Shown: in pieces, positions 11,374-23,715 of the stretch
How positions within the stretch are numbered: the stretch's first letter is position 1
How the letters are laid out: each line of letters begins with the position of its first letter
Assembly (NCBI GenBank): GCA_028023455.1
Contig: JAQFVV010000013.1
Span: 3,908,001-3,972,000 of the forward strand
From: Epiperipatus broadwayi
Taxonomy: Eukaryota; Onychophora; Udeonychophora; Euonychophora; Peripatidae
Reading direction: 5' to 3'
Length of the DNA stretch: 64,000 nucleotides
Position numbers and translations under genes: made by a program
Notes under the pieces: model-generated
The model's input: the letters and a program-made list of their open reading frames with translations, nothing else
Told to the model about the DNA's origin: nothing
Databases searched by the model: none

Positions 11374-13825
11374 ATACAAATGAAAAAGCCAGCTTAATTT
11401 GAAATAAGAACTTTATTTTAGATTTATAGCTAACACTTATTACAAAAAAAAAAATTATTGTCAAAGAAAAATTTGATCATAAAAAGTAATAAAATTTTCA
11501 AATTCAATCTTATTTTATCCTATCTTCTAGAAATAATTAAAAATCTACCTTTATTTTTCTTTGAAATATCAATAGTAAAATAATAGGTAAAGCATTTATT
11601 GATTTAGCCCTAAAAAATAATGCCTCTTCAAAAAATTGGATAAAGCTAAATTAAAATTTTCTAATTGGTTTTTTCCTTCTTACATTCTAATAAATGTTGG
11701 CATCAATAATCATTTCCATTTTCAAAATGGCAAATCTTAAATCTTTTGGAGGAGGGAGAGGATTTAATCACAAAAAAATGATGCTATAATATATTGCCTT
11801 CAGGTTAACTCATTTCAGAAGAATTATATTAAAACATTATCTGTACACACATACTCAAAAAATTTGTAATGCTTTGAAAACAGGTGAATCTATCTGCAAT
11901 CTATAAACAGAAAACAATAAAATTCAATCCTTTCCTGACAATGTCTTCCATTATTAATAAGAATACAATATCAGTTGTATATTATACTCCTGTCAAAAAT
12001 CACAAATTATTAACAAACTTAAGAATTACTTTAATTTTTCATAGTTTTTGACAGATATTATTTTTCTTCTAATTCATGATGAGATATCAATTAAGATGAG
12101 TTCATGTAAAGGCAAATAGCAATTTTCATTTAAAAAGAGAGAAAAGATACAAATTTTCTGAGCAATCAAACCAGAAATGCATTTCAAAAGCATCCATGCA
12201 TGAGAAGCAATCATCTGGGAATTTCTAAAGCAATAATAAATACCAAAATCCATCACTAGGCAACAGTAAATATGCAATGACTGTTATAAACGAATTATGA
12301 AATTATGTCATAAATATTTCATATATATATATTAGTTGCAAATGTTGGTTTGGAAAAAAAAAAAATTAATAATGCAAGTAAAAAAGTTTTCCCAACCTAT
12401 TAGCTATCCATATTTTTATGTTTGCTTTCAACTAAAACTAGGACCTATGTTTGTATATTACAATATACTTTAAATTTATGGACAAACCCATCTACATATT
12501 AGATGCATCAAATATTTGTTTGGAATAAAATTGGAATTTTATACACACATTAATTAATAATAAAATTTAATAAGATTTTATCTAAACTTATTTTTACAAT
12601 CTCATTTCAAATGTTAAAAAAAAAACTTTTTTTTTTTTAAATTTGAATTTACCATTTGTTTCACTTACAAAAAATTTAACTGCTGAAACTTAATTTCAAC
12701 AAATATTTCTGTGATGCTTACAAAATGTATAATAATCACCTCACTCTTTCTGCCTAGAAAATTTTACAGAAAATAAAATATTAGCCTAACATAAAAATAA
12801 AGTTTAAAAAATATTATTTGATGAAAATATATCACCCCTTCCCACAACCATTTTGACACAATATTTATTTTAAAAGTTATTAAATTATAATTCATTCAAT
12901 TTCTTTTAAATATCATAGAACAATTTGCAATATTTATGTATATATATTCTAAAACATAACTACTATAATCATTAGTGCAGTCTGTGCCACTAATATTAGT
13001 AAAAGTTTTTTTAAATGTTTTAATTAATGTTTGTTTTTAATTGTTTGAAAAGCCATGTGAAATTCACAAACTGAATAGTGAGCACAATAAATATCTTCAT
13101 GCCCAAAAAAACTGAACACAACAACCCCTTTTTTAGTTGACCAAAATGACTTTTCCCCATTTTCAGTTGAATAGTGATCCAGAAATCTTTAGGAATTGAT
13201 TGTCACTTTCACCATTAGTTTAAATTATTCAAGATAAAACTAATTTGCAATTTAAATATTTCTTGAGAATTGAAGAAGGTCATCAATCTAATAATAACTG
13301 TATCTAGCAATGCTTAACTTAGTTATCAACAAGAAATAATGTAATCAACATAGATTATACTTCAATGAGAAAAATCAAGTGCATATTATGAATCTGAAAC
13401 TGACAAAAAATAAAATATAAATCATCTGCAAACAAGGATACAAATTTGGAAACAGATTGGATGAAAGCATAACTAATGAAGAATTACAGAGTTTGCTAAT
13501 AAACATTTAGAAACAGACAGAACCATTGAAACATTAGACATAGAAAAAGCAAAATAAAATATAAAAATTAACAAGTTAATAAATTCAAAAAGGCAAAAAA
13601 AAATCTCAGAATTGTAATTCATAGTATCTGGTCTATAAATGTTTTGCAAGAGGTACCCAAAAGCAACCATAATTGTTCTTTGGAGAGTGAGCATATTGTA
13701 GTAGATACTTTTGCTGCTAGATGCCTCTTAAGGAGACCCCCCCCTTGCATCAATCTGCTGATTTCTGTTACTAAGTGAAATCATGTTGCGATGAAATAAA
13801 TGTTTTTGTAAAGTATGACTCACGT
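11374..13825. other. No gene seen
   Basis: About 2.4 kb of AT-rich sequence. Open stretches on the minus strand at 12074-12277 and 13473-13694 have no recognisable motif and sit in ordinary AT-rich sequence. A run of eight C residues occurs near 13737-13744. Confidence 0.5.
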
Positions 13826-13890
13826 AAAACAGGCAAAACTCTCCATACAGTAATGCCACTCAGTGCAATCACAAGACATGGTGATCATAT
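13826..13890 (+). mobile_element. Short deleted copy of the CTCTCCATACAGTA miniature element
   Basis: AAAACAGGCAAAACTCTCC, ATACAGTAATGCCACTCAGTG and then, after a large deletion, the terminal GGTGATCATAT. It matches the inner inverted-repeat block and the terminus of the complete copy at 57421-57761. It lies 27 bp upstream of the mariner-like remnant, but nothing shows they belong to one element. Confidence 0.7.
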
Positions 13891-13916
13891 AACTCACTTA
13901 TTTGTCAATTTTTGTA

Positions 13917-14243
13917 ATGGCTGAAAAGTTGGAATAATGTGAATTTCTGTTTGGCAGAAAAACAGTTGTGTTACTTGAAACAACTTACAAGCAAGCTGCC
14001 CTAGGTAAAACACTAGTTTACTGGTGGTTTAACAGAAGTATCAAATTCAATATGTCCAAAAAAAAGCATCATAAGTGTCAAGATGATGATGAGTTTTTTT
14101 GGATGCAAATGAAATTGTTCATTCAGAATTTGATCATAATGGCAAGGCATTTAAAACCCAAAAGTTCTGAAAAGTTTCATGATGTAATAAAACAAAAACA
14201 TCCCATTTTTGACTTAACAGGGACTTCACAAACTTTATCATAA
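13917..14243 (+). pseudogene. Mariner/Tc1-like transposase N-terminal (HTH) remnant
   Basis: From ATG at 13917 the frame reads MAEKLE, one in-frame TAA at 13935-13937, then CEFLFGRKTVVLLETTYKQ, AALGKTLVYWWFNRSIKF and on to a stop after 14243. The pattern F..GK...E....Y...AL.....V..WF.R is the helix-turn-helix DNA-binding region of mariner-type transposases (SETMAR/HTH_48-like). The following lysine-rich segment and a CQDDDEFFW segment do not align with a full catalytic domain, and no DDD/DDE core follows, so the element is truncated or internally rearranged. About 108 codons remain against roughly 340 in an intact transposase. Not functional. Confidence 0.45.
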
Positions 14244-14936
14244 TAAAGTGCTGGCACACAAAGTCTTGAATGTGAAATCATTTTAAATTAAATTCAGCAT
14301 GGCACAGTTTATCTATCAGCCATATTATTTTATCTATCTCTGTGTGGCTTATTTTTTCTTTCTTAAATGAAAACATGCCTCTTTTTTTTTTATGAACTTA
14401 AAAATGAAGAAAAAAAATGATACAGGAATTAAAAGGTATTACTTTGCAAGAGTTTCTGGACTAATACATTTAGATCTGTGCATTGCATTAAATGAATTGT
14501 ACTTTGAAAAGGATTCAATTTATAATACCTAAAAATACATACACAATTTTTTATTATAAAATTCCAGTTATTTTTATCCCCTTCCTCTCCCCTTATAATA
14601 ATACAATATTCCAAAATTCGAATGTATGACAAAAATTAATAACTTCTATTTTTATTATTTTACAATAAATTATTTACCTGAGAAAAACAAATGTACATAA
14701 TGATTCATAAATGGACTTTTTATTGACAATTAATTTATGCTAAAAATAATAAAAATCAACATTAAATAAATAAAACAAATTATAATAATAATGCAAATGA
14801 ACAATACTTGGTAAATTTTAATCAAACATTTCACACAATTAGCTATAACTTTAAAATATTGTTTAATTGTGTAAAATGGGATTATTATTTTTTTTACAAA
14901 TAACAGCTTTTCCTTAAAACAGTAACTATTAAATCC
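14244..14936. other. No gene seen
   Basis: AT-rich sequence. Minus-strand open stretches at 14429-14632 and 14730-14972 are low complexity and show no domain. Confidence 0.5.
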
Positions 14937-15035
14937 CTGCATGATTTGGTGCAGAGTGAGTTCTAGATTCATGGATCATGGTCTGATTGTGTCACTTCAT
15001 ATTCTAACTTCTTATGAACACCAGAGCAATAAATC
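14937..15035 (+). mobile_element. Dispersed short repeat (SINE-like), copy 1
   Basis: Contains CTGCATGATTTGG, GATTCATGGATCATGG, a GTCACTTC segment and AACTTCTTATGAACACC followed by AGCAATAAA. Two relatives occur at 23586-23715 (plus) and 39431-39535 (minus) with the same segments in the same order. The minus copy preserves a GGGTTCAAACTTCTTATGA segment resembling a pol III B box, which suggests a tRNA-derived SINE, though an A box is not clear. Confidence 0.5.
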
Positions 15036-16107
15036 ATGCAATTATTTTTATTATTATTAATTAAAAGATTTGGTTAAAAATATTACACTTTGCAACATAT
15101 AGCATATTACTAATTCACTAGTTTTTAATCTTTTAATTTATAATTATTACAAATTATTATGCACTACTCTTCTTAGATTATAAGGTAAAATTTTTGTTTT
15201 CCTTTATGATAAATATAGACTGTTCATTTGTGAAAGAAAGGTAATATATATTTTTGCACAAAGCATTACAGAATAATGAAAAATATTAGATCAGCTCTGA
15301 TAATTACAGTATTATGCATGTCAGAAAAAAATATTTAATGGAGCAATTAGGGCATATAAATTAGTATCTATGAGCAATGGTATGAAATGATTAAAATATT
15401 TTAAAAGTTCAGCAATTTATTTTTGTTTTTGCTTTGTCAAATGAGTATACAACAGTAACATACATTTCTATAAATAAGAAAGCTATTTAAAAGAGAAAAA
15501 AGGAGAAATAATCAAATGACCAATAATCATGTGAAAATTAACCCAAAAATCAATATTGTAATGGATGCTTAAAACACCATTACAAAGTTGAAGTTATAGG
15601 GGTGAAGAAAATAAAATAAATTTTTATAAGTGCGGTTGTTTGTAAAACTTGATGACACACACCGACACTCCCTAAATTTCTTTGTAATGATTCTTGTTGA
15701 TTGCATTGTAAAACTTATGCCTCTTGAATCGTCTTGAGGCACAAATAAAGGCATTTGAAAGTAAAACATGATTAAGCGTTGTTGTTTTTTTGCTTGTATA
15801 AATATATATGTATTTACATGGAAATTATATTTTAATACCACAGCTATATTTAGTTTTTGCTTTTGAAAAAAAAAAGAGACTAAGATTAGTTTTTTTTTTT
15901 TTTTCATATTTATGTAAAAGTAAATTGTATAAATAAATTGCTTTTCAGATTTAAGATTTAGATTGATAACAATAATTAATTAAAAAGAAAGAAAAGAAAA
16001 AGATTTTTTTTTTGTTAATCCCTAGATCTGTAAAAGGCAATTTATTTTCTTTAATTAGATACCTGTTGTTAGCTACAATTTTGTAATTGATTCAGATATG
16101 AGAATTC
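15036..16107. other. No gene seen
   Basis: AT-rich sequence with long A and T runs (for example 15889-15904). A 112-codon open stretch on the minus strand (15569-15907) starts inside the T run and is lysine/phenylalanine-rich; I see no domain and regard it as chance. Confidence 0.5.
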
Positions 16108-16110
16108 AGC

Positions 16111-16119
16111 TATAAAAGG
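16111..16119 (+). promoter_or_regulatory. TATA box (TATAAAAGG)
   Basis: A consensus TATA box followed about 25-35 bp downstream by the start of a GC-richer, repeat-bearing stretch. It could be the promoter of a non-coding transcript or the U3/R region of an LTR. A single motif in AT-rich DNA is weak evidence. Confidence 0.3.
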
Positions 16120-16150
16120 CTTAATCAGGCTATTGTATTATACTTACATC

Positions 16151-16310
16151 AACTCTGAAATATAATTGCAGAAACTCGAATACTTGCATAAACTCTGAGA
16201 TAGTTACACCAACTCAAGGAGATTCTTGCACAAACTCTGAGAGATACTTGCACAAAACTATTACTGCCAAAAAACTCTGAGAGAAGAATGATTCCTGCAT
16301 ATTCTGAAAG
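16151..16310 (+). repeat. Degenerate ~21-bp minisatellite
   Basis: The word AACTCTGAGAGAT with a following CTTGCACAA-like segment recurs at about 16151, 16173, 16191, 16211, 16233, 16255, 16273 and 16301, spaced 18-22 bp. The array sits directly downstream of the TATA box. Units are diverged, and no continuous frame runs through them. Confidence 0.6.
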
Positions 16311-16545
16311 AAAGCTGATCTGGCAATTTTACTTAGAATGAACACTAAACCTACCACAAGGATATTTTCTCCAACCATGATGTGCTAAGCTTCTCGTCAG
16401 GACAGATTCGTGCTCCCTGTGTCTCCATTAACTGCCTATAATGCCATAAGAAACAACTTCAAAGAAACCACTAACTGACTCACCCAAGCCTACTGTCAGT
16501 GAATCCAGATCAATGACCACACTCAACAAACCTAGTGCACTAGCA
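16311..16545. other. GC-richer island, non-coding in all frames checked
   Basis: Clearly less A+T-rich than its surroundings, with segments such as CTTCTCGTCAGGACAG and CTGACTCACCCAAGCC. Forward frames are interrupted by stops. With the TATA box and minisatellite upstream it may be part of one transcribed or mobile unit. Confidence 0.3.
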
Positions 16546-17654
16546 TTTAATTAATTTAGTAAGATACCTTATGTTTTATAATTTAACTAATTTTATTGTC
16601 TTAAATTTGTTTTCTTTTTTTAAATATACATGTTTCCAATTTTTATTTTATTTTATTTAATTCAGTTTCTGTGCATTGATATTTTTCTCTTAAATGAGTG
16701 CTAATTTCAAACCAGTGCTATATATTCCATTTAAGACTTAGTAAGTAAGATAGTATCATTTTATTTGTAATCTCACATTCCTTTCTGTTGTAGAGAACAG
16801 TCTGGATATTACAAACTATTTTAATTAGCTTCTGGCTCATGACCCATTTTGTTATTAGTCCTACTTATGTCATCAAATTATAATTATTTATAATAAACTA
16901 TTACAAAATATAATAGTCTTTAATTTTATTCCTTCAAGCTTCCACAGTCATTTATTAGGGGCACATATGATCGTTTTAACCCTTTCAATAGGTAGATCGT
17001 GAGCTCCTAGCCTGTCTCACATTGAGGGAGTCAATTGATTGAAAGTAATAACTTTCAACACTCTTTTCTTTTTTTTTAGTTGTTTTGGAAGCTACCTTCA
17101 CATTTCTCCTGTTTTAGCATAAGCTCTCAAAAATCTCAAATACGGAGATTTATTCTTTCATAACTATGGGTTATAAGCAAGAGACTAACCCCCCTTTTTC
17201 TTGCATGAGATCACTGTATACTTACTAGTACTTTTCTAAAGTCAGTATTTTTTGCACTCTTTCCGCTATAATTATACAACGCACAGAAATCTTTTTTTTT
17301 TAAGCAATGTTAAAATATTTTAATTTTGATGAAAGTACGAGTAGTGCATTTTAAAGTTTATCTAGATTTATGTTTACTTAATCATGCTATTAATAAAATG
17401 TTTATTCATTTTTTTTATTTAGTTGATTTTGTTTTCTGTTGCTACCTTTCCAACCGTCAGAACAAAACATAAGATCTCATTTGCTTAGTTGAGTTAATCC
17501 AGCACATTCAGGTTCGTATATCTTGTCCACCCATAAAATAAATGTCTATTAGCGTGATGTGATGTATTGTGGCTTATCCTTAAACGAAGTCAAGAATATC
17601 TCAGCAATTATGCCCAGGTAAACCTGTTAGCCACTTTATTTTCCATTCCCCACT
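16546..17654. other. No gene seen; right part is probably LINE 3' UTR
   Basis: Mostly AT-rich. A moderately GC-richer patch at 16930-17060 has no open frame. The last 100-150 bp before 17655 (minus strand, with an AATAAAG word just past the stop) is probably the 3' untranslated tail of the LINE relic. Confidence 0.4.
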
Positions 17655-18362
17655 CTAAATTTTCCCACATTCTGCTCCATCCCATTTTGACAACATAATA
17701 TTTGTCAACTCTATAACCTTTATATCTAAATCCCCTTTATCTTTTCCCAAACCCAGCATAAAAACCAATAATTCACTTTCTGTATAATCACTTTTTTCAT
17801 ATTTATTCTTCCATAACTTCATTATATGTACCCTTTCTGTTTTCAAGCATTTATATTCAATTAACAAATGCCTAATATTTTCTATTCCTTCCTTACATAA
17901 TTTACAAAATAAATCATCTATATTTTTCCATTTATATGTATATTCTCTTGTAGCTAAAGATCCTGTTCAAGCCTTAAATAATAAACTACTTTCCTTACTA
18001 TTATCATTTATTAACTCATACCTAACATTCTATTTATTTCTATATATATTTAAACTCTTTTTACTCTCCATACTATTTCTTCAACTCTCTAACTCCCTAT
18101 TCTTTATTAATATATCTATTCTTTTATCCCATTCCTTATTACTACAACACTCAACAATCCTCTTAACACAATCATCCCATCTTTTGTATAAAATATACTG
18201 ATATAAATTCTTTATCCAAATCTTTTGCATACCGCATTACCTTTCTCACCCATCTTGTTACCTGCCCTTTACTCATAACCCAATTAAATACTATTTTGGC
18301 TATTCTTTTATTATCCATAAAATGCAATCTACCAAACATTTTCATTTTACTTTTTGCAGATT
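17655..18362 (-). pseudogene. LINE (non-LTR retrotransposon) ORF2 3'-terminal remnant
   Basis: The minus strand encodes the end of a jockey/CR1-type ORF2, downstream of the reverse transcriptase. From the upstream side: a segment FGRLHFMDNKRIAKIVFNW, equivalent to the GH-RMDD-R--K-V--W motif common in such elements; after a frameshift, WDDCVKRIVECCSNKEWDKR; then TGSLATREYTYKWKNIDD and the terminal zinc-knuckle-like CKLCKEGIENIRHLLIEYKC (Cys-x2-Cys, His, Cys). The final 70 codons are intact (17655-17867). Stops interrupt it elsewhere: one TGA sits where Arg is expected (KA*TGSL), consistent with CGA-to-TGA decay. The reverse transcriptase and endonuclease are absent, as usual for a 5'-truncated insertion. 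Its pyrimidine-rich plus strand stands out from the flanks. Confidence 0.75.
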
Positions 18363-21180
18363 AGTGGTGCCCTTGTGGTCAGTGTATGCGAAACTAAAAT
18401 CTTTTGTCCAGTAAAATATATTGTGTTACCTAAAAAAAATAAGTCCTAGTACTGATTTTCTTGTTAGATTCCTTAACATCAATGATGGAATTTAGTTTGT
18501 TATATCCAAAATTGTAAAAAAATGGATCTAATTAAACTTTAGTAACTTAAAATAAGTTATTGATTCATAGCAGAAGCAATTATTAACTCATAACAGAAGA
18601 AAATATCTAAATTTGTTTAAAAATAAAAATTTCTTTTTAAATTTATCAAAAAAAAAAGGGATAGAAAAGCTGATGAAATTAGATATTTCATATTATAATG
18701 ATCATTTAGAGTAAAAAAAAATTCCAGTTCTGTAACAAACCATAAACTGGTAGGGATTAATAGGTAGCTCAATTGTAAACCAATTTTCTTTTTCACTAAG
18801 GTTTCTCTTTCAGTTTATACATCTAAAGTCAAAAGCATTTCATATCTTCTTAATTAGAAACAGCATGAATTAGATTTGGGTGCACTGAACAACCAGTCCT
18901 CACTTCAATTAATCTTTCTAATCAATTCATAACAAGAGTTCTAATTAATTTCTCCACTACCCTATTTACATATAAATAATAAATTAATTTGAATACTTTA
19001 TTTCCAGATTATAACAGGCAATGTCCTAACATTTGAACATCATTAGTCATAGTTTACTACAACTTGCCAAACTGTTTAACAGATTATTTTAGCATTTTAA
19101 TTTTAGAACTACAGCATAAACTTCAATGAATCTTCTTGTACTTAATTAAAGCTTTGATATGTTATAAGAATGACTATAAACAGATGTAATGCATAAATGG
19201 CAAATTATTAAATAATAGTGTATCTTAAATATTTTTATGGTCTTTTCTCCATTCGATTAGAATAGTGCTTAACACTTTGAAAAACATCATGTTGATACAT
19301 ATTTATTTTTTAATTTTCAAAAATGTTTTCTTCTGATAATTTTTTTTCCCTATTAATACAAGTTTGTTTTCATAACTAGTATCTAAAATTACATAAGCAC
19401 TACATCCTTCACAATTACCTTTTTTCTGTCAGAACCCCATATTCACCTATTTTATATTTTATTATTAAACATCTAATGAGACCTCTGTCCTCCAAGTCAT
19501 CTATGTGGCAAATAAATCATTAATAAATATTTATATGACTTTAAAGACTTCAACAACTGCTACATGGAGAGATAAAGCTTACAAAATAAGCATTATAGAA
19601 ATCTCAAAATTTACTCATAAGTATATTTATTTTTGATTCTACATATGTAAAATAATGACTGAAACCCACTTTACATATAAAATATCTTAAATCTTCAACA
19701 ATATAGTAAACTTTTATTATTCCATTTCAGATTCCCATAATCCAATTAGATGAAAATATTTTCTTCAGCCTGCTCAAATATTCCTCATAATTATAACTGT
19801 TGATTAATATATTATTTGTTCTTGCACAAATCTACTTCTCTCTTATACATATATTTATTTAAGCTAAGAACATATAGTGAGAGTTTGATAAATGCATTAT
19901 TAAAAAACATAATCAAGTGATTAATCACTTAGAAAATCATATGATGTTCAACCACAAGAAGTTGATGGATTGAACTTCATTCAGAAGTCTTCAGTTGAGT
20001 CTATCATTTTACCACTGCAATAATGTCAACAAGTGATGTATGCACATTATTTTCTAAAAGGTTTAAATACAAAGAGTCTTGAATTCGTTATGCACAATTT
20101 TATGTTATCCAACATGTTGAAAGTGCAAAGTAGTACATCAGTCCTATTTCATATCAGTAGCATACAACTACAATTAGTTTGGACAAAAATAAATTTAAAA
20201 AAAATGGCTAAAAATATAACAAGGTGATATATATGAAATGCCATTTTACAGTAATCATAATGTCTAATATAAAAATTTTGATATGACAAAAAAAAAATCG
20301 AAATATAACAAATTATATCTTGAAATACATCAAAAAGACAGTTTTGGAACATTTTATACAGAAAAATAATTATAAGTAAGATAGGTATGAAAATATCCAC
20401 CATTAACAAATATATGTAATTTTGAAAAACTTATATTTAGTTATTTTCCCACTGAGGATCATAATAATTTTTTCTATTTTCTGTTTTATTTTGATGCAAA
20501 TATAGATTTTCATTATTATTATTTATAACTGCCTAAGTAATTAATAATATATTTATGAATCTAATTTTAGTTGTTATTTTAAAATTGATTCATACAATAA
20601 TATTTTGAATTGAATTATAATTTTTTTTCTTTTTATTATAAATCATTATAATAATAAATTATTTATCTTTTATAATATATATATAAAAAAAGAATCAAAA
20701 TGGTACATTTTTATATGAAACTAAATACTTCTTTTTCTTCTAGCAAATCAAGGTTTACTATCAATAGCTTATAGCATTTAATCATCATTTATTTGATTTT
20801 ATAACAAACATTTTTCATAAAAATAGATTTAGTAAGGAAATATTATTTTATTTAGGTTTTAATTTCTGTATATAATTAAGAAAATTTATTTTGATTTTTA
20901 ATTTAAAGATTCTGAATTAATAGTTATTTCTTTTATTAAAAAAAAAAGTGAAGTAACAATTTATAATTGCCTAAATCGTATATCAATTTGTACCTGATTG
21001 GATCAATAGATGTCACTACTATCTCCTTTTTTTCAGTACCTTTTTTCATGAATGTTTTTACTAATAATAATATTAAAAGCAGCATGTAAAAAGGTAATCA
21101 TTTTTTAGTACATGTTAAAAAATACAAGTGAATACTTGGAAGGATTCAAACCTATTTACAGATAACACATTATAAGTCAA
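18363..21180. other. No gene seen
   Basis: About 2.8 kb of AT-rich sequence. Open stretches at 20033-20227 (plus) and 20149-20409 (minus) overlap one another, are low complexity and match nothing I know. Confidence 0.5.
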
Positions 21181-21270
21181 ACTTTTTATCCAATCAATAG
21201 CAAATTCGTGACTTTTTATCCAATCAATAACAAATTCATGACTTTTTATCCAATCAATAACAAATTCATG
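21181..21270. repeat. Three tandem 30-bp units
   Basis: Units start ACTTTTTATCCAATCAATA at 21181, 21211 and 21241. The second and third are identical and the first differs at two positions, so the array is young compared with other repeats here. ATCCAATCAAT contains a CCAAT word, but no promoter context is seen. Confidence 0.95.
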
Positions 21271-21520
21271 ACTTAAGTTCTATGACTTACTTTAATTCAT
21301 TATTGTAATAAATGCATTTTTAAATATAATTTATTTACAGTGAATTCAATTATTATTATTTTAATATTCTATTTTGTGATAAGTTTTAATTTATTGATTT
21401 TTAAATCAATATATGGTATTTATTTATATATTATACAAAAGTTAACTATTTTATATAATGTTGCAAATATAACATATGATAAATAGAACTTTTATCGAAT
21501 AATGTTATATATATATAATA

Positions 21521-21670
21521 GTCCTAAAATCAGTGCTTTTGATCTATTGTTATCCTTCTTATTGTCATTTAAATGTGATTGTGTGCATATATGTAACAGT
21601 CTTAAAATCATTGCTTTTGATCTCTTATCTTTCTACATAGTTGTCATTTAAATGTGATTGTATGTACATT
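21521..21670. repeat. Tandem duplication, ~76-bp units
   Basis: AGTCCTAAAATCAGTGCTTTTG (21521) recurs as AGTCTTAAAATCATTGC (about 21597), each followed by a TTGATCT segment and GTCATTTAAATGTGATTGT. Two diverged units, non-coding. Confidence 0.75.
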
Positions 21671-23585
21671 TCCATATTTAACTGAATAATTTTGGATGAC
21701 AATATCATTGATTTTTTTTTTTTTACTTTTATTATTATTCAATATGCTGTTAATATTAATTTGAATATATTTAATCATGTCAATTTTTTTATTAGTAATG
21801 GTTAAAGAAATAAATAAAGCAATTCTGTTGTATGCTTAAATATTTTTTTAATATTGAAGTTTCTTTGAATATTCTCAAATCACATGTTCAATTTCAAAAA
21901 CAGAGTAATCATAAATCCAGAATTAATGAATATTTTATATGTTTGGTTATACATATCTAGAAATAACACATCCAAATTATTCTACATGAGAAATCAAAGT
22001 TCAAGAGAAATATCTGTAAAATTTAAAACATTGCATGCAGATTGAATCAATAATAAAGAGTTATAATAAAAAAATTGTAAAATTTAGAAAGCAAAATATT
22101 CATGCATTAAAAGTAATAATAGACATATTAAATGGGTGAGTTCTGTAAATCAAAATTTTAGTTTTATCCTTTTCGTCTTCCTATGATGGAATTATAGAAC
22201 ATCCTTTACATTCTATTATTTATTTGAATGTGCTTAATTGTAGGTTGAGGCAATTAGATACTAATATCTGTCCATTTTCACTAATAGGTTTGACACACAC
22301 TTATTGTATTTTCTTAATATTTAAAGCTAAATCATAAATTTAAATTAGATTTTTAATTATCATTAAAATGTTTGTAATTATGTATAGAACTATTTCTATC
22401 ACCTAATTGAATTATTAATAAATATTTTTTAAAAAGTTCAAATATTATTTATTTATTTCTCTCACTATTGTTTTTTATATCTGAGAATAATAATGTGTCA
22501 TATACTTAAACACATCTTACTTTCTCTATATTTTATCAATTCACTTAAACAATGCTTTATCTGCTTTTAATGTGATGACAACATTAACCCATATTAAGAA
22601 TTGAACCATTGTCATCATATAACATCATTTTCCACTAAAATATCATATGGAAAACATTTTTGCTACTGTTTCCTTAAGTATATAGCAAAAGTATACAAAC
22701 CAGATCTCATACATAAACTTACAATTCATTTATTTATTTTTAATTAAATTTAATTATGACAAAATTAAATAGTTTATAACAGGATCCCTAAAACAGCATG
22801 AAAGTAATTTGCAAGTAGAGCTCCATATTGCAGAATAATTCAAAATCAAACCATTAACATTCCTGCTCAGTCTGAATTTTTTTGAGACAATTAGTAAAAG
22901 CTGATTGCAGTGTTTTCTTTGATAGAAGTTTGAATTTTTCTATAAAACATTTAACATTCCAACTAGATTATGGAAATAGTCCAACAAATAATTACAAGTA
23001 AAATGCCATCATGACAAGCCTCAGATAATCTACATGCATATATAATAAAATATATAATATACTTTATTTTTGATAAACTTTATTATTTTTTAAGTGTGAA
23101 AGCTCACATTTAAATCAATAGTACATCTTATTTACATTGGTTACATTTTATGAAATAAAAAAAACCAAAAATGTATTTTTAGTAAATTTAATTATACAGA
23201 TTCAAATCTTGTTGAATGCCAGTTCTATTTTTTTAACATATATTTTTTGTTGGATTTAAGAGTAATGTTCGCTATTAATCTTTTAAGTGTATGCTTGTTT
23301 AATTAAAAAATTATTGATAATATCAAGTAATAGGTAATCTAAATAAATAAAAAGTTATTAATTTAGCAGTATCTAATCCTTTATTTATATGAAGTAAATG
23401 ATAATGAAAAATGATAGAGCAATTGCAAAACTTGTATGAACCTAAAATACATATAATGTATTTTCAAACAATAATCAAAATGTATTTATATTATCTTTTT
23501 AATCAAGTGTAATACTTTCTATTATTTACAAAATATTCAATAATATAAATCCCATTCTGTGATAGTTGTTTACAATCTCTACTGC
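21671..23585. other. No gene seen
   Basis: AT-rich sequence without coding-like stretches or clear repeats. Confidence 0.5.
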
Positions 23586-23715
23586 TCTGCATGATTTAGT
23601 CAGTGATAGAGACTGTATTTTGGAGCCTGAGTCCAGAGATGATAATTCCAGCTCTGTCACTTCCAGAGCTTGAACTTCTTATGAATATTAGCAATAAAAC
23701 CATTCGATTATGTAT
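23586..23715 (+). mobile_element. Dispersed short repeat (SINE-like), copy 2
   Basis: Shares CTGCATGATTT, a GATAGAGACTGT segment, CTCTGTCACTTCCAGAG and GAACTTCTTATGAATA then AGCAATAAA with copies at 14937 and 39431. It keeps more of the 5' part than copy 1. Confidence 0.5.

Noticed and set aside
15569-15907. 112-codon open stretch on the minus strand
   Set aside because: Begins inside a homopolymer run and has no domain or composition signal.
16311-16545. Protein-coding exon after the TATA box
   Set aside because: The forward frame checked has several stops and no splice-bounded open segment was found.
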